Below, piece after piece: positions 52,484-60,241 of a stretch of DNA of 64,000 bases. Source of the stretch: Paenibacillus oralis (GTDB taxonomy: Bacteria; Bacillota; Bacilli; Paenibacillales; Paenibacillaceae); assembly GCF_003863965.1 (NCBI RefSeq), contig NZ_RRCN01000001.1:5290304-5354303 (forward strand). Reading direction: 5' to 3'. A program made the position numbers and the translations under genes. How positions within the stretch are numbered: position 1 is the first letter of the stretch; each line of letters starts with the position of its first letter. The notes beneath the pieces are model-generated. The model saw only the letters and a program-made list of their open reading frames with translations, searched no databases and was not told where the DNA came from.

Positions 52484-53446
52484 ATGGTGAAACCGATCGT
52501 TTCCTTAAACTCGGCGCCTACAGTTAAAGGAAAGAAACAAAACCTGTTTTTCAAACGCCTGATTCAACAGCGAACGCTCGCCCTTATGTGTATCCCCTTC
52601 GTTATCTGGGCTTTTATCTTCAAATATCTTCCGCTCTGGGGATGGACGATGGCCTTTCAGAACTTTAAGCCGGCCAGATCCTTCGCGGAGCAGGAATGGG
52701 TAGGTTTGCAACACTTCCGTCTTCTGTTTGAAGACAGTACCTTTTACCGGGTGCTGCGCAACACTTTAGTGATGAGCTCCATAAATCTGGTGCTTGGTTT
52801 CATTACGGCGATCACGCTGGCGCTTCTGCTGAATGAGTTGAAGAATGTTATATTCAAGCGGTTCGTTCAAACCGTCAGCTATTTGCCGCACTTTATTTCC
52901 TGGGTCGTGGCGTCAAGTATTGTTCTGACGGTGTTGTCCCCGGACGGCATCATCAATCTGCTGCTCATGAAGTTTCATCTGATTGATACGCCGGTGCTGT
53001 GGATGGGGAAAGGAGAATACTTCTGGGGCATTCTCGGGGCAACCGAGGTTTGGAAAAATGTAGGCTGGAACACGATCATCTATTTGGCGGCCATTACCTC
53101 GATCGATCCTTCCCAATATGAGGCGGCTGAAATCGACGGAGCTAACCGTTTCAAACGGATGCTGTATATAACGTTGCCTGGGCTCAAGTCGGTGATCATT
53201 ATTCTGCTGATTATGAATCTGGGCAGTATTCTTGAATCCGGATTCGAGCCGCAATATTTGCTGGGCAACGGCATGAACATGGATTATTCGGAAAACCTTG
53301 ATATATTCGTACTGAAGTATGGTTTGGGGATGGGGAACTTCTCCCTGGGAACGGCGGCAGGCATATTCAAAACCGTAGTCAGCTTTATCTTCCTTTTCTC
53401 CGCCAACTTTATTGCGAAGAGAATGGGAGAAAGCAGATTATTTTAA
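52484..53446 (+). CDS. Sugar ABC transporter permease, LplB type
   Basis: Membrane subunit of 320 residues with six helices and EAA loop 'EAAEIDGANRFKRMLYITLP'. AAAGGAGTAATC precedes ATG 52484. It resembles the permease at 10768 ('FKRFVQTVSYLPHFISWVV'), showing that the two Lpl transporters are paralogous. The second permease follows 16 bases later. Confidence 0.93.
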   Translation: MVKPIVSLNSAPTVKGKKQNLFFKRLIQQRTLALMCIPFVIWAFIFKYLPLWGWTMAFQNFKPARSFAEQEWVGLQHFRLLFEDSTFYRVLRNTLVMSSINLVLGFITAITLALLLNELKNVIFKRFVQTVSYLPHFISWVVASSIVLTVLSPDGIINLLLMKFHLIDTPVLWMGKGEYFWGILGATEVWKNVGWNTIIYLAAITSIDPSQYEAAEIDGANRFKRMLYITLPGLKSVIIILLIMNLGSILESGFEPQYLLGNGMNMDYSENLDIFVLKYGLGMGNFSLGTAAGIFKTVVSFIFLFSANFIAKRMGESRLF

Positions 53447-53462
53447 AAAGGAGGCCCGTGCC

Positions 53463-54386
53463 ATGCGAATAGGGAAAGCGGCCCGCTTACGCAAGTCTAG
53501 TTTAGGTGATAGAGTTTTTGATCTTTGCAACATTATTTTTATGATCTGCCTGATGATTGTCACGATTTATCCCTTCATCAATATGATCGCCGTTTCCTTT
53601 AATGACGCCAACGACGCCATCAAAGGCGGAATTTATTTGTGGCCACGGATGTGGACCTTGGACAATTATAAATACATTTTCGGAGAATCCGATATTTATC
53701 ACGCCACTTTGATCTCGGCGCTGCGCACGGTGGTTGGAACCGCTGTTTCCGTGTTCTGCACGGCGATGCTGGCCTACACCCTCAGCCGTCAGGAGTTTGT
53801 GCTGCGCAAGTCTGTCACCATATTTTTCGTGTTCACCATGTATTTCAGCGGCGGTTTGATTCCCACTTATCTGCTTATCCGGGATTTGGGCTTCATTAAT
53901 ACCTTCTCGGTCTATATTGTTCCGGGCGTTATCGGAGTGTTCAACATGATCGTCGTCCGTTCCTTTATCGAAGGCCTTCCCGAAGGGATTCTGGAATCGG
54001 CCCGGATCGACGGCGCAGGAGAATTCACCACCTTTATTCGTGTCGTGCTGCCGCTGACCATTCCGGCTATGGCCACGGTGTCGCTGTTTGTAGCGGTAGG
54101 ACAATGGAATTCCTGGTTTGACGTATTTCTGTACAATTCATCCAATATCAATTTAAGTACGTTGCAATATGAGCTGATGAAGATTCTGCAAACCTCGACC
54201 ACAACAGCTACATCATCAACCAGCGATATTTATTCGGCATCTCAAGGCAACAGCGGAACGATGGTCACGCCGGCTTCAATCCGGGCTACGATGACGATCA
54301 TTGCCAGCTTGCCGATTCTGATGGTATATCCGTTCCTGCAGCGGTATTTTGTCCAAGGGATGACGCTCGGCGGCATCAAGGGATAA
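53463..54386 (+). CDS. Sugar ABC transporter permease, LplC/YtcP type
   Basis: Second membrane subunit, 307 residues, six helices, EAA loop 'ESARIDGAGEFTTFIRVVLP', ending 'YFVQGMTLGGIKG'. ATG 53463 is chosen for AAAAAGGAGG just upstream; the longer frame from 53412 overlaps the previous permease. GH10 follows after about 60 bases, so import and hydrolysis are joined in one transcript. Confidence 0.93.
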   Translation: MRIGKAARLRKSSLGDRVFDLCNIIFMICLMIVTIYPFINMIAVSFNDANDAIKGGIYLWPRMWTLDNYKYIFGESDIYHATLISALRTVVGTAVSVFCTAMLAYTLSRQEFVLRKSVTIFFVFTMYFSGGLIPTYLLIRDLGFINTFSVYIVPGVIGVFNMIVVRSFIEGLPEGILESARIDGAGEFTTFIRVVLPLTIPAMATVSLFVAVGQWNSWFDVFLYNSSNINLSTLQYELMKILQTSTTTATSSTSDIYSASQGNSGTMVTPASIRATMTIIASLPILMVYPFLQRYFVQGMTLGGIKG

Positions 54387-54447
54387 TCCTTAATCCGAAA
54401 TATTTGTGATTCCGTAGAAGGCATTTCATTGAGGGGAGAAGACAGTT

Positions 54448-55476
54448 ATGGCACAAGCATTAAATGGCGCCCCGGCATTACGTGAGGCGTTCCAGGATGC
54501 GTTCAACATCGGAGCTGCCGTGAGTACGGGCATCCTTTCCAGCCAAGATTCATTCATTGCCAAGCAATTTAACAGCATTACGGCCGAAAATGAGATGAAG
54601 CCGGTGGAGGTTCAGCCGCTGGAGGGAAGCTACAACTTTGCTGCCGCCGACCAAATTTTTGCCTTTGCCCAAGCGAATGACCTGGCTGTGCGGGGGCACA
54701 CGTTGCTCTGGCACAATCAAACTGGGGACTGGATGTTCCGGAATTCGGCGGGCGCTCCTTGTACCCGGCAGCAATTGCTGAGTCGTTTGCAGCATCATAT
54801 TGACACGGTAGCCGGCAGATACCGTGGCCAAGTCTACGCTTGGGATGTGGTGAACGAAGCGATTGAGGATAAATCCGACTTATATTTGAGGGATACGAAA
54901 TGGCTGCAGATTATCGGAGAGGATTTTATCCGCCATGCGTTCGAAATGACTCATCAAGCGGACCCGGATGCTCTGCTGTTTTATAACGATTATAACGAGA
55001 CCAACCCGGTCAAGCGCGAGAAGATCTACAGGCTGGTAAGCGATCTGCTGGATCAGAACGTCCCGGTTCACGGCATTGGCATGCAGGCGCACTGGAATAT
55101 CTACGGCCCTTCCATTGAAGAGATTCGTCAAGCGATTGAACGGTATGCCTCCTTGGGCGTCAAACTTCACATTACCGAGCTTGATCTGTCTATGTTCCAA
55201 TTCGATGATCGGCGCACCGATTTGACAGCGCCGACGGAGAACATGCTGAAGCTGCAGGAGCAGCGCTACGAAGAGATTTTCTCCCTGCTGCTGGAGCATA
55301 GAAATGTCATCGATTCCGTTACATTTTGGGGCGTGGCCGATAACTATACCTGGCTGGATGACTTCCCTGTCCGGGGCCGCAAAAACTGGCCGTTCCTGTT
55401 TGACGAGCAGATGGAGCCCAAGGAAGCGTTCCGGCGTGTAATCGATCTGACCGAAACCGAAGAGAGGAGCAAATAA
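54448..55476 (+). CDS. Intracellular GH10 xylanase
   Basis: Cytoplasmic endo-xylanase of 342 residues without signal peptide. Acid/base Glu137 in 'WDVVNEAIED' and nucleophile Glu244 in 'HITELDLSMF'; 'HTLLWHNQTGDWMF' and 'FWGVADNYTWLDDF' line the active cleft. It equals in type the XynA2 enzyme of the JDR-2 aldouronate cluster, which digests imported oligosaccharides after GH67 has removed glucuronic acid. GAGGGGAG precedes ATG 54448. The GH43 start lies two bases after its stop. Confidence 0.95.
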   Translation: MAQALNGAPALREAFQDAFNIGAAVSTGILSSQDSFIAKQFNSITAENEMKPVEVQPLEGSYNFAAADQIFAFAQANDLAVRGHTLLWHNQTGDWMFRNSAGAPCTRQQLLSRLQHHIDTVAGRYRGQVYAWDVVNEAIEDKSDLYLRDTKWLQIIGEDFIRHAFEMTHQADPDALLFYNDYNETNPVKREKIYRLVSDLLDQNVPVHGIGMQAHWNIYGPSIEEIRQAIERYASLGVKLHITELDLSMFQFDDRRTDLTAPTENMLKLQEQRYEEIFSLLLEHRNVIDSVTFWGVADNYTWLDDFPVRGRKNWPFLFDEQMEPKEAFRRVIDLTETEERSK

Positions 55477-55478
55477 CC

Positions 55479-56996
55479 GTGAATACAGCCACGATTACGA
55501 ATCCTATTATCTGGGCGGATGTGCCTGACGTAGATGTAATCAGGGTGGATACAACATTTTATATGGTTAGCACCAGCATGCATTCCATGCCCGGATGTCC
55601 GCTCATGAAATCGGAGAACTTGAGGGACTGGGAAATCGTGAATTATGTGTACGATACCTTTGAGGATAACGATGCTCACCGTTTGCTGGACGGAACGGGA
55701 ATCTACGGCAAAGGTTCATGGGCGGCAAGCCTTCGCTACAACAATGGGAGGTATTATGTCTGCTTCTCCAGTAATGATATGCAGCAGTTCTATGTATACC
55801 GGACGGAGGACATTGAACATGGGTTATGGGAGCGTTCGGTGATTCCCGGACTTCACCATGATCCAAGCCTGCTCTTTGATGACGATGGACGCGTGTATGT
55901 GATTTACGGAAACGGCGATATCCGGATTAAGGAGCTGACGGAAGACGCGACGGCCATAAAACCCGGGGGAATCGATCAATTGCTGCTGGAAGGCGGGCGG
56001 GAAGGCATCAATTTGCGCATCGAAGGCTGTCATGCTTACAAGCTGAACGGCTATTATTATTTGTTTTTTATCGATTGGCCGGGAGTTGGCAATCGGCGAA
56101 GACGGCAGTTGTGTTATCGTTCGAGGGAGCTTCTCGGTCCATATGAACACAAGGTTCTTCTGGACGATGATATGGACTACCACAATAATGGTGTGGCCCA
56201 GGGGGGCATCGTTAATACTCCGGACGGCGACTGGTACGCCGTGTTGTTCCAGGATCATGACGCTGTCGGCAGAATTCCTTGTGTGGTTCCTCTATCCTGG
56301 AAAGATGATTGGCCCGTTCTTGGAGAGGATGGGAAAGTTCCGTTATCCTTTGAGACGAAACTGCCGGCTGCGCATCCAAAGCCGCTTGTGATCAGCGATG
56401 AATTCGACTATGAGGACGACAGGCTTGCCCTGAATTGGCAGTGGAATCATAACCCGGATAACCGGCTATGGTCGGTGACCCAACGCCCCGGCTTTCTGAG
56501 ACTGACGACGGGCAGCTTGGCGACAGGCGTCCTTCAGGCGCGCAATACGCTGACGCAGCGCACGGAAGGGCCGGCTTGCATGGGGGCGGCCTTGCTGGAC
56601 ACGGCCCGTATGAAGCCCGGCGATCATGCGGGTCTTGTTGCCCTGCAAAGCCATTTCGGCACCGTCGGCGTCAAGGTGGCGAAGAACGGCGACAAGTTCA
56701 TTGCCATGAGCGTGAACGGGGGAAACGGTGAAGAGAAAGAGCTGGAAACCGTACGTTTCCACGGCAGAGATGTGCAAATGAAAATTCACTTTGATTTTGA
56801 GAACAGCAAAGATTTGGCATCCTTTCATTATTCCGTCGACGGGTCGGAATGGATGCCGATCGGCGGAGTGCTTAACATGCGTTACACCTTGGATCACTTT
56901 ATGGGCTATCGGATCGGGTTATATTATTATGCTACCGCACAAATCGGCGGCCATGCCGACTTCGGCTTTTTCCGTTACGAGAAAACCGAGAGGTAG
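55479..56996 (+). CDS. GH43 beta-xylosidase type with C-terminal beta-sandwich
   Basis: Cytoplasmic exo-glycosidase of 505 residues: GH43 propeller ('NPIIWADVPDVDVI', 'GSWAASLRYNNGRYYV') and GH43_C2-type beta-sandwich ('WQWNHNPDN', 'LRLTTGSLATGVLQARNTL'). GTG 55479 is two bases after the GH10 stop and AGAGGAGC is inside that gene's end, so the pair is translationally coupled. It is the close paralogue of the protein at 24826. Converts short xylo-oligosaccharides to xylose, as XynB does in related clusters. Confidence 0.93.
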   Translation: MNTATITNPIIWADVPDVDVIRVDTTFYMVSTSMHSMPGCPLMKSENLRDWEIVNYVYDTFEDNDAHRLLDGTGIYGKGSWAASLRYNNGRYYVCFSSNDMQQFYVYRTEDIEHGLWERSVIPGLHHDPSLLFDDDGRVYVIYGNGDIRIKELTEDATAIKPGGIDQLLLEGGREGINLRIEGCHAYKLNGYYYLFFIDWPGVGNRRRRQLCYRSRELLGPYEHKVLLDDDMDYHNNGVAQGGIVNTPDGDWYAVLFQDHDAVGRIPCVVPLSWKDDWPVLGEDGKVPLSFETKLPAAHPKPLVISDEFDYEDDRLALNWQWNHNPDNRLWSVTQRPGFLRLTTGSLATGVLQARNTLTQRTEGPACMGAALLDTARMKPGDHAGLVALQSHFGTVGVKVAKNGDKFIAMSVNGGNGEEKELETVRFHGRDVQMKIHFDFENSKDLASFHYSVDGSEWMPIGGVLNMRYTLDHFMGYRIGLYYYATAQIGGHADFGFFRYEKTER

Positions 56997-58162
56997 AATT
57001 AGGAGAAACTAGCGTATGGAAAATAAACTTTACGGAATTCTCTGCTATACGAGAGAACCGCTGGAACCGCAAATCTATTCCCCGAAGCTCGCGTACAGCA
57101 TGCATCTCGCATACACCGAAGACGGGATACGTTATCGGGAGCTTAATCATAACTCAGGGGTGCTGTTCGCTAAAGCCGCAGAGCTTGCGAATGGCGTCCT
57201 GTCCGCCAAAAGTTTGAAAAATCCGTACCTGTTCCTTATGGCCGACGGAAACTTTGGCGTTGTAGCCATTCGGACGGAGGCGGACGGCTCTCCCGATCAG
57301 CAGAGCAAGGGTTCGGTACTCCTATTTACCTCCCCGGATTTGCTGCAGTATCGGGAGAGCGGCCTGCTAAACCTAGTGAGCGGGCGTCATGTACAGGATA
57401 TCATGTGCGAATATGATCATGCGTCCCGAAGGTATATTCTTCGTTGGCATGAAGAGGACGACAGGTATTATCAATGTGAAATGGCGGACGTGACACGCCC
57501 GGGCGACGCTTCGAAGCCAAGGTTATGCGAAGCCTTCACGCTGAGCCCGCTGCCCGTCGGCATCGAAGGAGCAGTGCCGCGCAATGTGATACACGTATCG
57601 CGGAGCGTGGCCCAGAGGCTGATTCATAAGCTTACGGTGCCGGTCCATGTACGCAATGAGTTGCCGGAGCGTGTAGCCGTTTCGTCCGTAGAACAGTTAA
57701 AAGCCGTCAAGGTGACGGCTATATACAGTGACGGCACAACCGCCGTTAAGCCGGTCGAGTGGGATGCGGCCGGAATCGACTGGAGCCGTCCCGGAGCTTA
57801 TCGCATATCGGGAAGCATTCGGCAGAATCGCTTTGCGTTTCCGATTGCGATGAACCGTGCCGACCCTTGCATTGCGCAGTGGGAAGGCACGTATTATTTT
57901 GTCGCCACAAATGATGCCGACGGCAACCATTCGATATCGATCCGAGAGGCGGATTCCATATCCGGGCTGGTCGCGGCAGAAGAGACCAAAATCTTGGATA
58001 CCGAAATGCATGATCATCTAAAGCGATTTCTGTGGGCGCCCGAACTTCATGGCATCGGCGGCGATCTGTATATTTTTCTTGCCGGCAGCAGCGGCGAATT
58101 CGGCGACATTCAATCGCATGTGATGCGGCAGAAGAAGGGCGGCAAGAATTTCTTTTGGGATA

Positions 58163-58191
58163 TTTACATTAGGGGAAAAGTACGGTACTAT
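58163..58191 (+). promoter_or_regulatory. arsR promoter
   Basis: TTTACA at 58163-58168, a 17-base spacer, TACTAT at 58186-58191. It lies inside the foreign tail of the truncated GH43 frame. Confidence 0.65.
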
Positions 58192-58214
58192 ATTTCCATC
58201 GATATAGAAATATG
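58189..58214. promoter_or_regulatory. ArsR operator 1
   Basis: TATATTTC, ten bases, GAAATATG, overlapping the -10 of the arsR promoter. The same half-sites with the same ten-base spacing recur at 58536-58561. Confidence 0.75.
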
Positions 58215-58243
58215 CAACCCGGTATAGAAAGGAGGCATTGCAA

Positions 58244-58522
58244 ATGGAGATTAGCCCGGAGACGCGCGAAGCCGTAAAAATTTATAAAGCGCTCGGAGAA
58301 CCGACACGGCTGAATATCGTCAAACTGCTGGCGAACGAGCCGGACCAATGCTGCGTCTCGCTGGGGGAGAAGCTGAGAACTGTCGCCAACTCGACGCTAT
58401 CGCATCATTTAAAGCAATTGTTTGAGTGCGGATTGCTGGATTCGCGGAAAGAAGGCACCTTTATTTATTACAGCTTAAACCGCGAAGTGGCGGAAAAATA
58501 TGCGCCTTATTTGTTGAAGTAA
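58244..58522 (+). CDS. ArsR-family winged-helix repressor
   Basis: Small repressor of 92 residues. Helix-turn-helix region is 'SNSTLSHHLKQLFECGLL'-like ('NSTLSHHLKQLFECG'), preceded by 'KALGEPTRLNIVKLL' and followed by the wing 'RKEGTFIYYSLN'. ATG 58244 is 8 bases after AAAGGAGG; TTG 58238 is too near. A Cys pair 'DQCCVS' precedes the recognition helix, where metal-sensing ArsR proteins keep ligands, but the exact ELCVCDL motif is absent, so ligand may be non-metal. Two identical operators, before itself and before the MFS gene, indicate it controls both. Confidence 0.93.
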   Translation: MEISPETREAVKIYKALGEPTRLNIVKLLANEPDQCCVSLGEKLRTVANSTLSHHLKQLFECGLLDSRKEGTFIYYSLNREVAEKYAPYLLK

Positions 58523-58535
58523 ATTTTTTTTGCTG

Positions 58536-58561
58536 TATATTTCGATGTTTTTGGAAATATA
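58536..58561. promoter_or_regulatory. ArsR operator 2
   Basis: TATATTTC, ten bases, GAAATATA, between arsR and the MFS gene. Half-sites and spacing match operator 1 at 58189. Confidence 0.75.
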
Positions 58562-58594
58562 ATAATTAGGTTTAAAGGAGTGGGCAAAACACCA

Positions 58595-59869
58595 ATGTCG
58601 AATACATGGAAGATTTATATTTTGGCTTTGATCAGTTTTTTGGTGGGTACGTCGGAGTACATTATCTCGGGGATATTGGACCAGATTGCCGGGGCGCTTG
58701 GCATATCCATCGGGGCGGCCGGCCAGTTGATCACCGTCTTTTCGCTGACCTATGCGATCGGGACACCGATCTTGATGGCGTTCACCGCCGCCATGGACCG
58801 GCGGAAACTCATGCTGCTGTCGCTTGGCATTTTTGTGGTTGCGAACGTCTTATCGTTTGTGCTGCCTGGCTTCGGATGGTTTATTGCCGCACGGGTGGTC
58901 ATGGCGCTGGGGGCGGGCATGGTCGTCGTTACGGCGCTCAGCATCGCGGCGCAAATCGCCCCCGCAGGGAAACAGGCGAGTTCAATCGCCACTGTAATCA
59001 TGGGGTTTACCGCTTCGTTGATCGTTGGGGTTCCGCTGGGCCGGGTGATCGCTTCTAGCTTTGGCTGGAAAGCCGTGTTTGTGGGGATCGCTTTAGTTGG
59101 GGTCTTGGCGATGATCGTTATTCGCTTTACGATTCCCCGGCTTCAAGGCGACAAGCCCGTACCGCTGGCCGGACAGCTTGCCATGCTGAAAAATCCGAAA
59201 ATCGCGCTCGCGCTGGCGATCACTTTCTTCTGGCTCGGCGGGTATTCGATCGCCTATACCTACATTTCGCCGTATCTGCTTCAGGTGGCGGGCATGGGCG
59301 AAGCGCTTCTTAGCACGGCTTTGCTGGCCTTCGGGATCGCCAGTCTGATCGGCTCCAAAGCGGGGGGATACAGCGCGGACAAAAAAGGCGTCAACTTTAC
59401 GTTGGCCGCCGGGATGATCATTCATATCGCCGCGTTGATTTTGCTGCCTTTTGCGGCAAGTTCGCTGATCGCCGTGTTTGCGGTGCTGATCCTATGGTCC
59501 TTTTCAGCCTGGACCACCGGGCCAACGCAGCAGTATAATCTCGTCACGCTGGCTCCGGAATCGTCCGGCGTGATGCTGAGCCTCAATTCATCGATGAACC
59601 AGCTGGCGATGGCGGCCGGTGCGGCCATTGGCGGCGTGGCCGTGGGCCAGGTGTCGCTGACGTCGATCACCTGGTTCGGAGCGATCGGGGTGGTGATTGC
59701 GCTGCTTGGGGTTTGGAGATTAGCCCGGTTGCGGCGTGATGCTGAGCCGGAGCAGGCCCGTTCAACTGGAGCTGGGCGGCTCGAAATGTCCGAAACGGCA
59801 CAGCTCCAAGCGGCTGAAGCGACAGGGAAGGACGGCGGTTGCCCGCAGGTTAGCGGGCAGGGCGCGTAA
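58595..59869 (+). CDS. MFS exporter, DHA1 type (AraJ/YdhP-like)
   Basis: Twelve-helix proton-coupled exporter, 424 residues. Motifs include 'AMDRRKLMLLSLGIF' (loop 2-3 motif A variant) and 'GFTASLIVGVPLGRVIASS' (motif C region). ATG 58595 is chosen, with AAAGGAG 14 bases upstream; GTG 58580 overlaps that site. The last 40 residues form a hydrophilic tail whose final part is encoded by the first copy of a tandem duplication, so the C-terminus may be recent. An ArsR repressor is directly upstream with matching operators. Substrate may be sugar, drug or arabinose-like; not deducible. Confidence 0.92.
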   Translation: MSNTWKIYILALISFLVGTSEYIISGILDQIAGALGISIGAAGQLITVFSLTYAIGTPILMAFTAAMDRRKLMLLSLGIFVVANVLSFVLPGFGWFIAARVVMALGAGMVVVTALSIAAQIAPAGKQASSIATVIMGFTASLIVGVPLGRVIASSFGWKAVFVGIALVGVLAMIVIRFTIPRLQGDKPVPLAGQLAMLKNPKIALALAITFFWLGGYSIAYTYISPYLLQVAGMGEALLSTALLAFGIASLIGSKAGGYSADKKGVNFTLAAGMIIHIAALILLPFAASSLIAVFAVLILWSFSAWTTGPTQQYNLVTLAPESSGVMLSLNSSMNQLAMAAGAAIGGVAVGQVSLTSITWFGAIGVVIALLGVWRLARLRRDAEPEQARSTGAGRLEMSETAQLQAAEATGKDGGCPQVSGQGA

Positions 59870-59920
59870 CGCTGCGGGAAGGACGGCGGTTGCCGCAGGT
59901 TAGCGGGCAAAGCGTGTAAC
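59824..59920. repeat. Tandem duplication across the MFS stop codon
   Basis: About 46 bases beginning GGGAAGGACGGCGGTTGC at 59824 recur at 59876, period 52. Copy two lacks one C of a CCC run and differs in a few bases near the end. The TAA stop of the MFS gene lies at the end of copy one. Confidence 0.85.
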
Positions 59921-60000
59921 ACCGCCGCTTTTGGCCGGGTACGATCGGGCCGGGCCGCATGGAGTTGATCTGGCCGATAGGACATAGATAAACAAAGCAA

Positions 60001-60046
60001 AAAGAGGCTTCCGATTCGCGGTAGAGCGGAAAGGAAGCTTCTTTTC
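60001..60046 (+). terminator. Intrinsic terminator after MFS gene
   Basis: AAGAGGCTTCC at 60002 pairs with GGAAGCTTCTT ending at 60043, followed by T. A-run in front makes it possibly bidirectional. Confidence 0.8.
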
Positions 60047-60085
60047 ACATTTGATTCAAGAGCTCGGCTTCTCCAACACGTTCTG

Positions 60086-60151
60086 ATTGGAATTATCCAA
60101 TAGGATGGAAAACAAGTGAAACGTACAGCGGCTTAATTGGATTTTTCCAAT
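60086..60151. repeat. Dispersed intergenic repeat, copy 2
   Basis: ATTGGAATTATCCAAT at 60086-60101 and ATTGGATTTTTCCAAT at 60136-60151, the same two palindromes in the same order and spacing as at 39802-39866. The middle part is diverged. Confidence 0.75.
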
Positions 60152-60241
60152 GTGAGGTGATAGCGCCGGCCTTTTTCCGTTCCGTATACGCAATGTGGGA
60201 AGGCTCATTTTCGCCTTGGGTCTAGGCTTGCAACCAGTTGC

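Larger units (their letters stand above)
57016..58227 (+). pseudogene. GH43-like gene with lost 3' end
   Basis: A 403-residue frame starting at ATG 57016 (TAGGAGAAAC before it). Residues 1-205 form an N-terminal propeller-like region; about 205-270 an Ig-like Big_4 domain ('VKVTAIYSDGTTAVKPVEWD'); from about 280 a GH43 catalytic domain opens with 'NRADPCIAQWEGTYYFVA' and 'FLWAPELHGIGG'. After 'HVMRQKKGG' the sequence leaves the family and ends in A/T-rich DNA that is the arsR promoter. The second half of the catalytic domain, including the general acid Glu, is missing. The frame may still be translated but should be inactive. Insertion or deletion linked to the arsR-MFS pair is the likely cause. 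Confidence 0.72.
59870..60241. other. 372-base intergenic region
   Basis: No gene is seen. It holds the second copy of the tandem duplication, a terminator, and the second copy of the dispersed TTGGAATTATCCAAT-type repeat. Confidence 0.7.
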
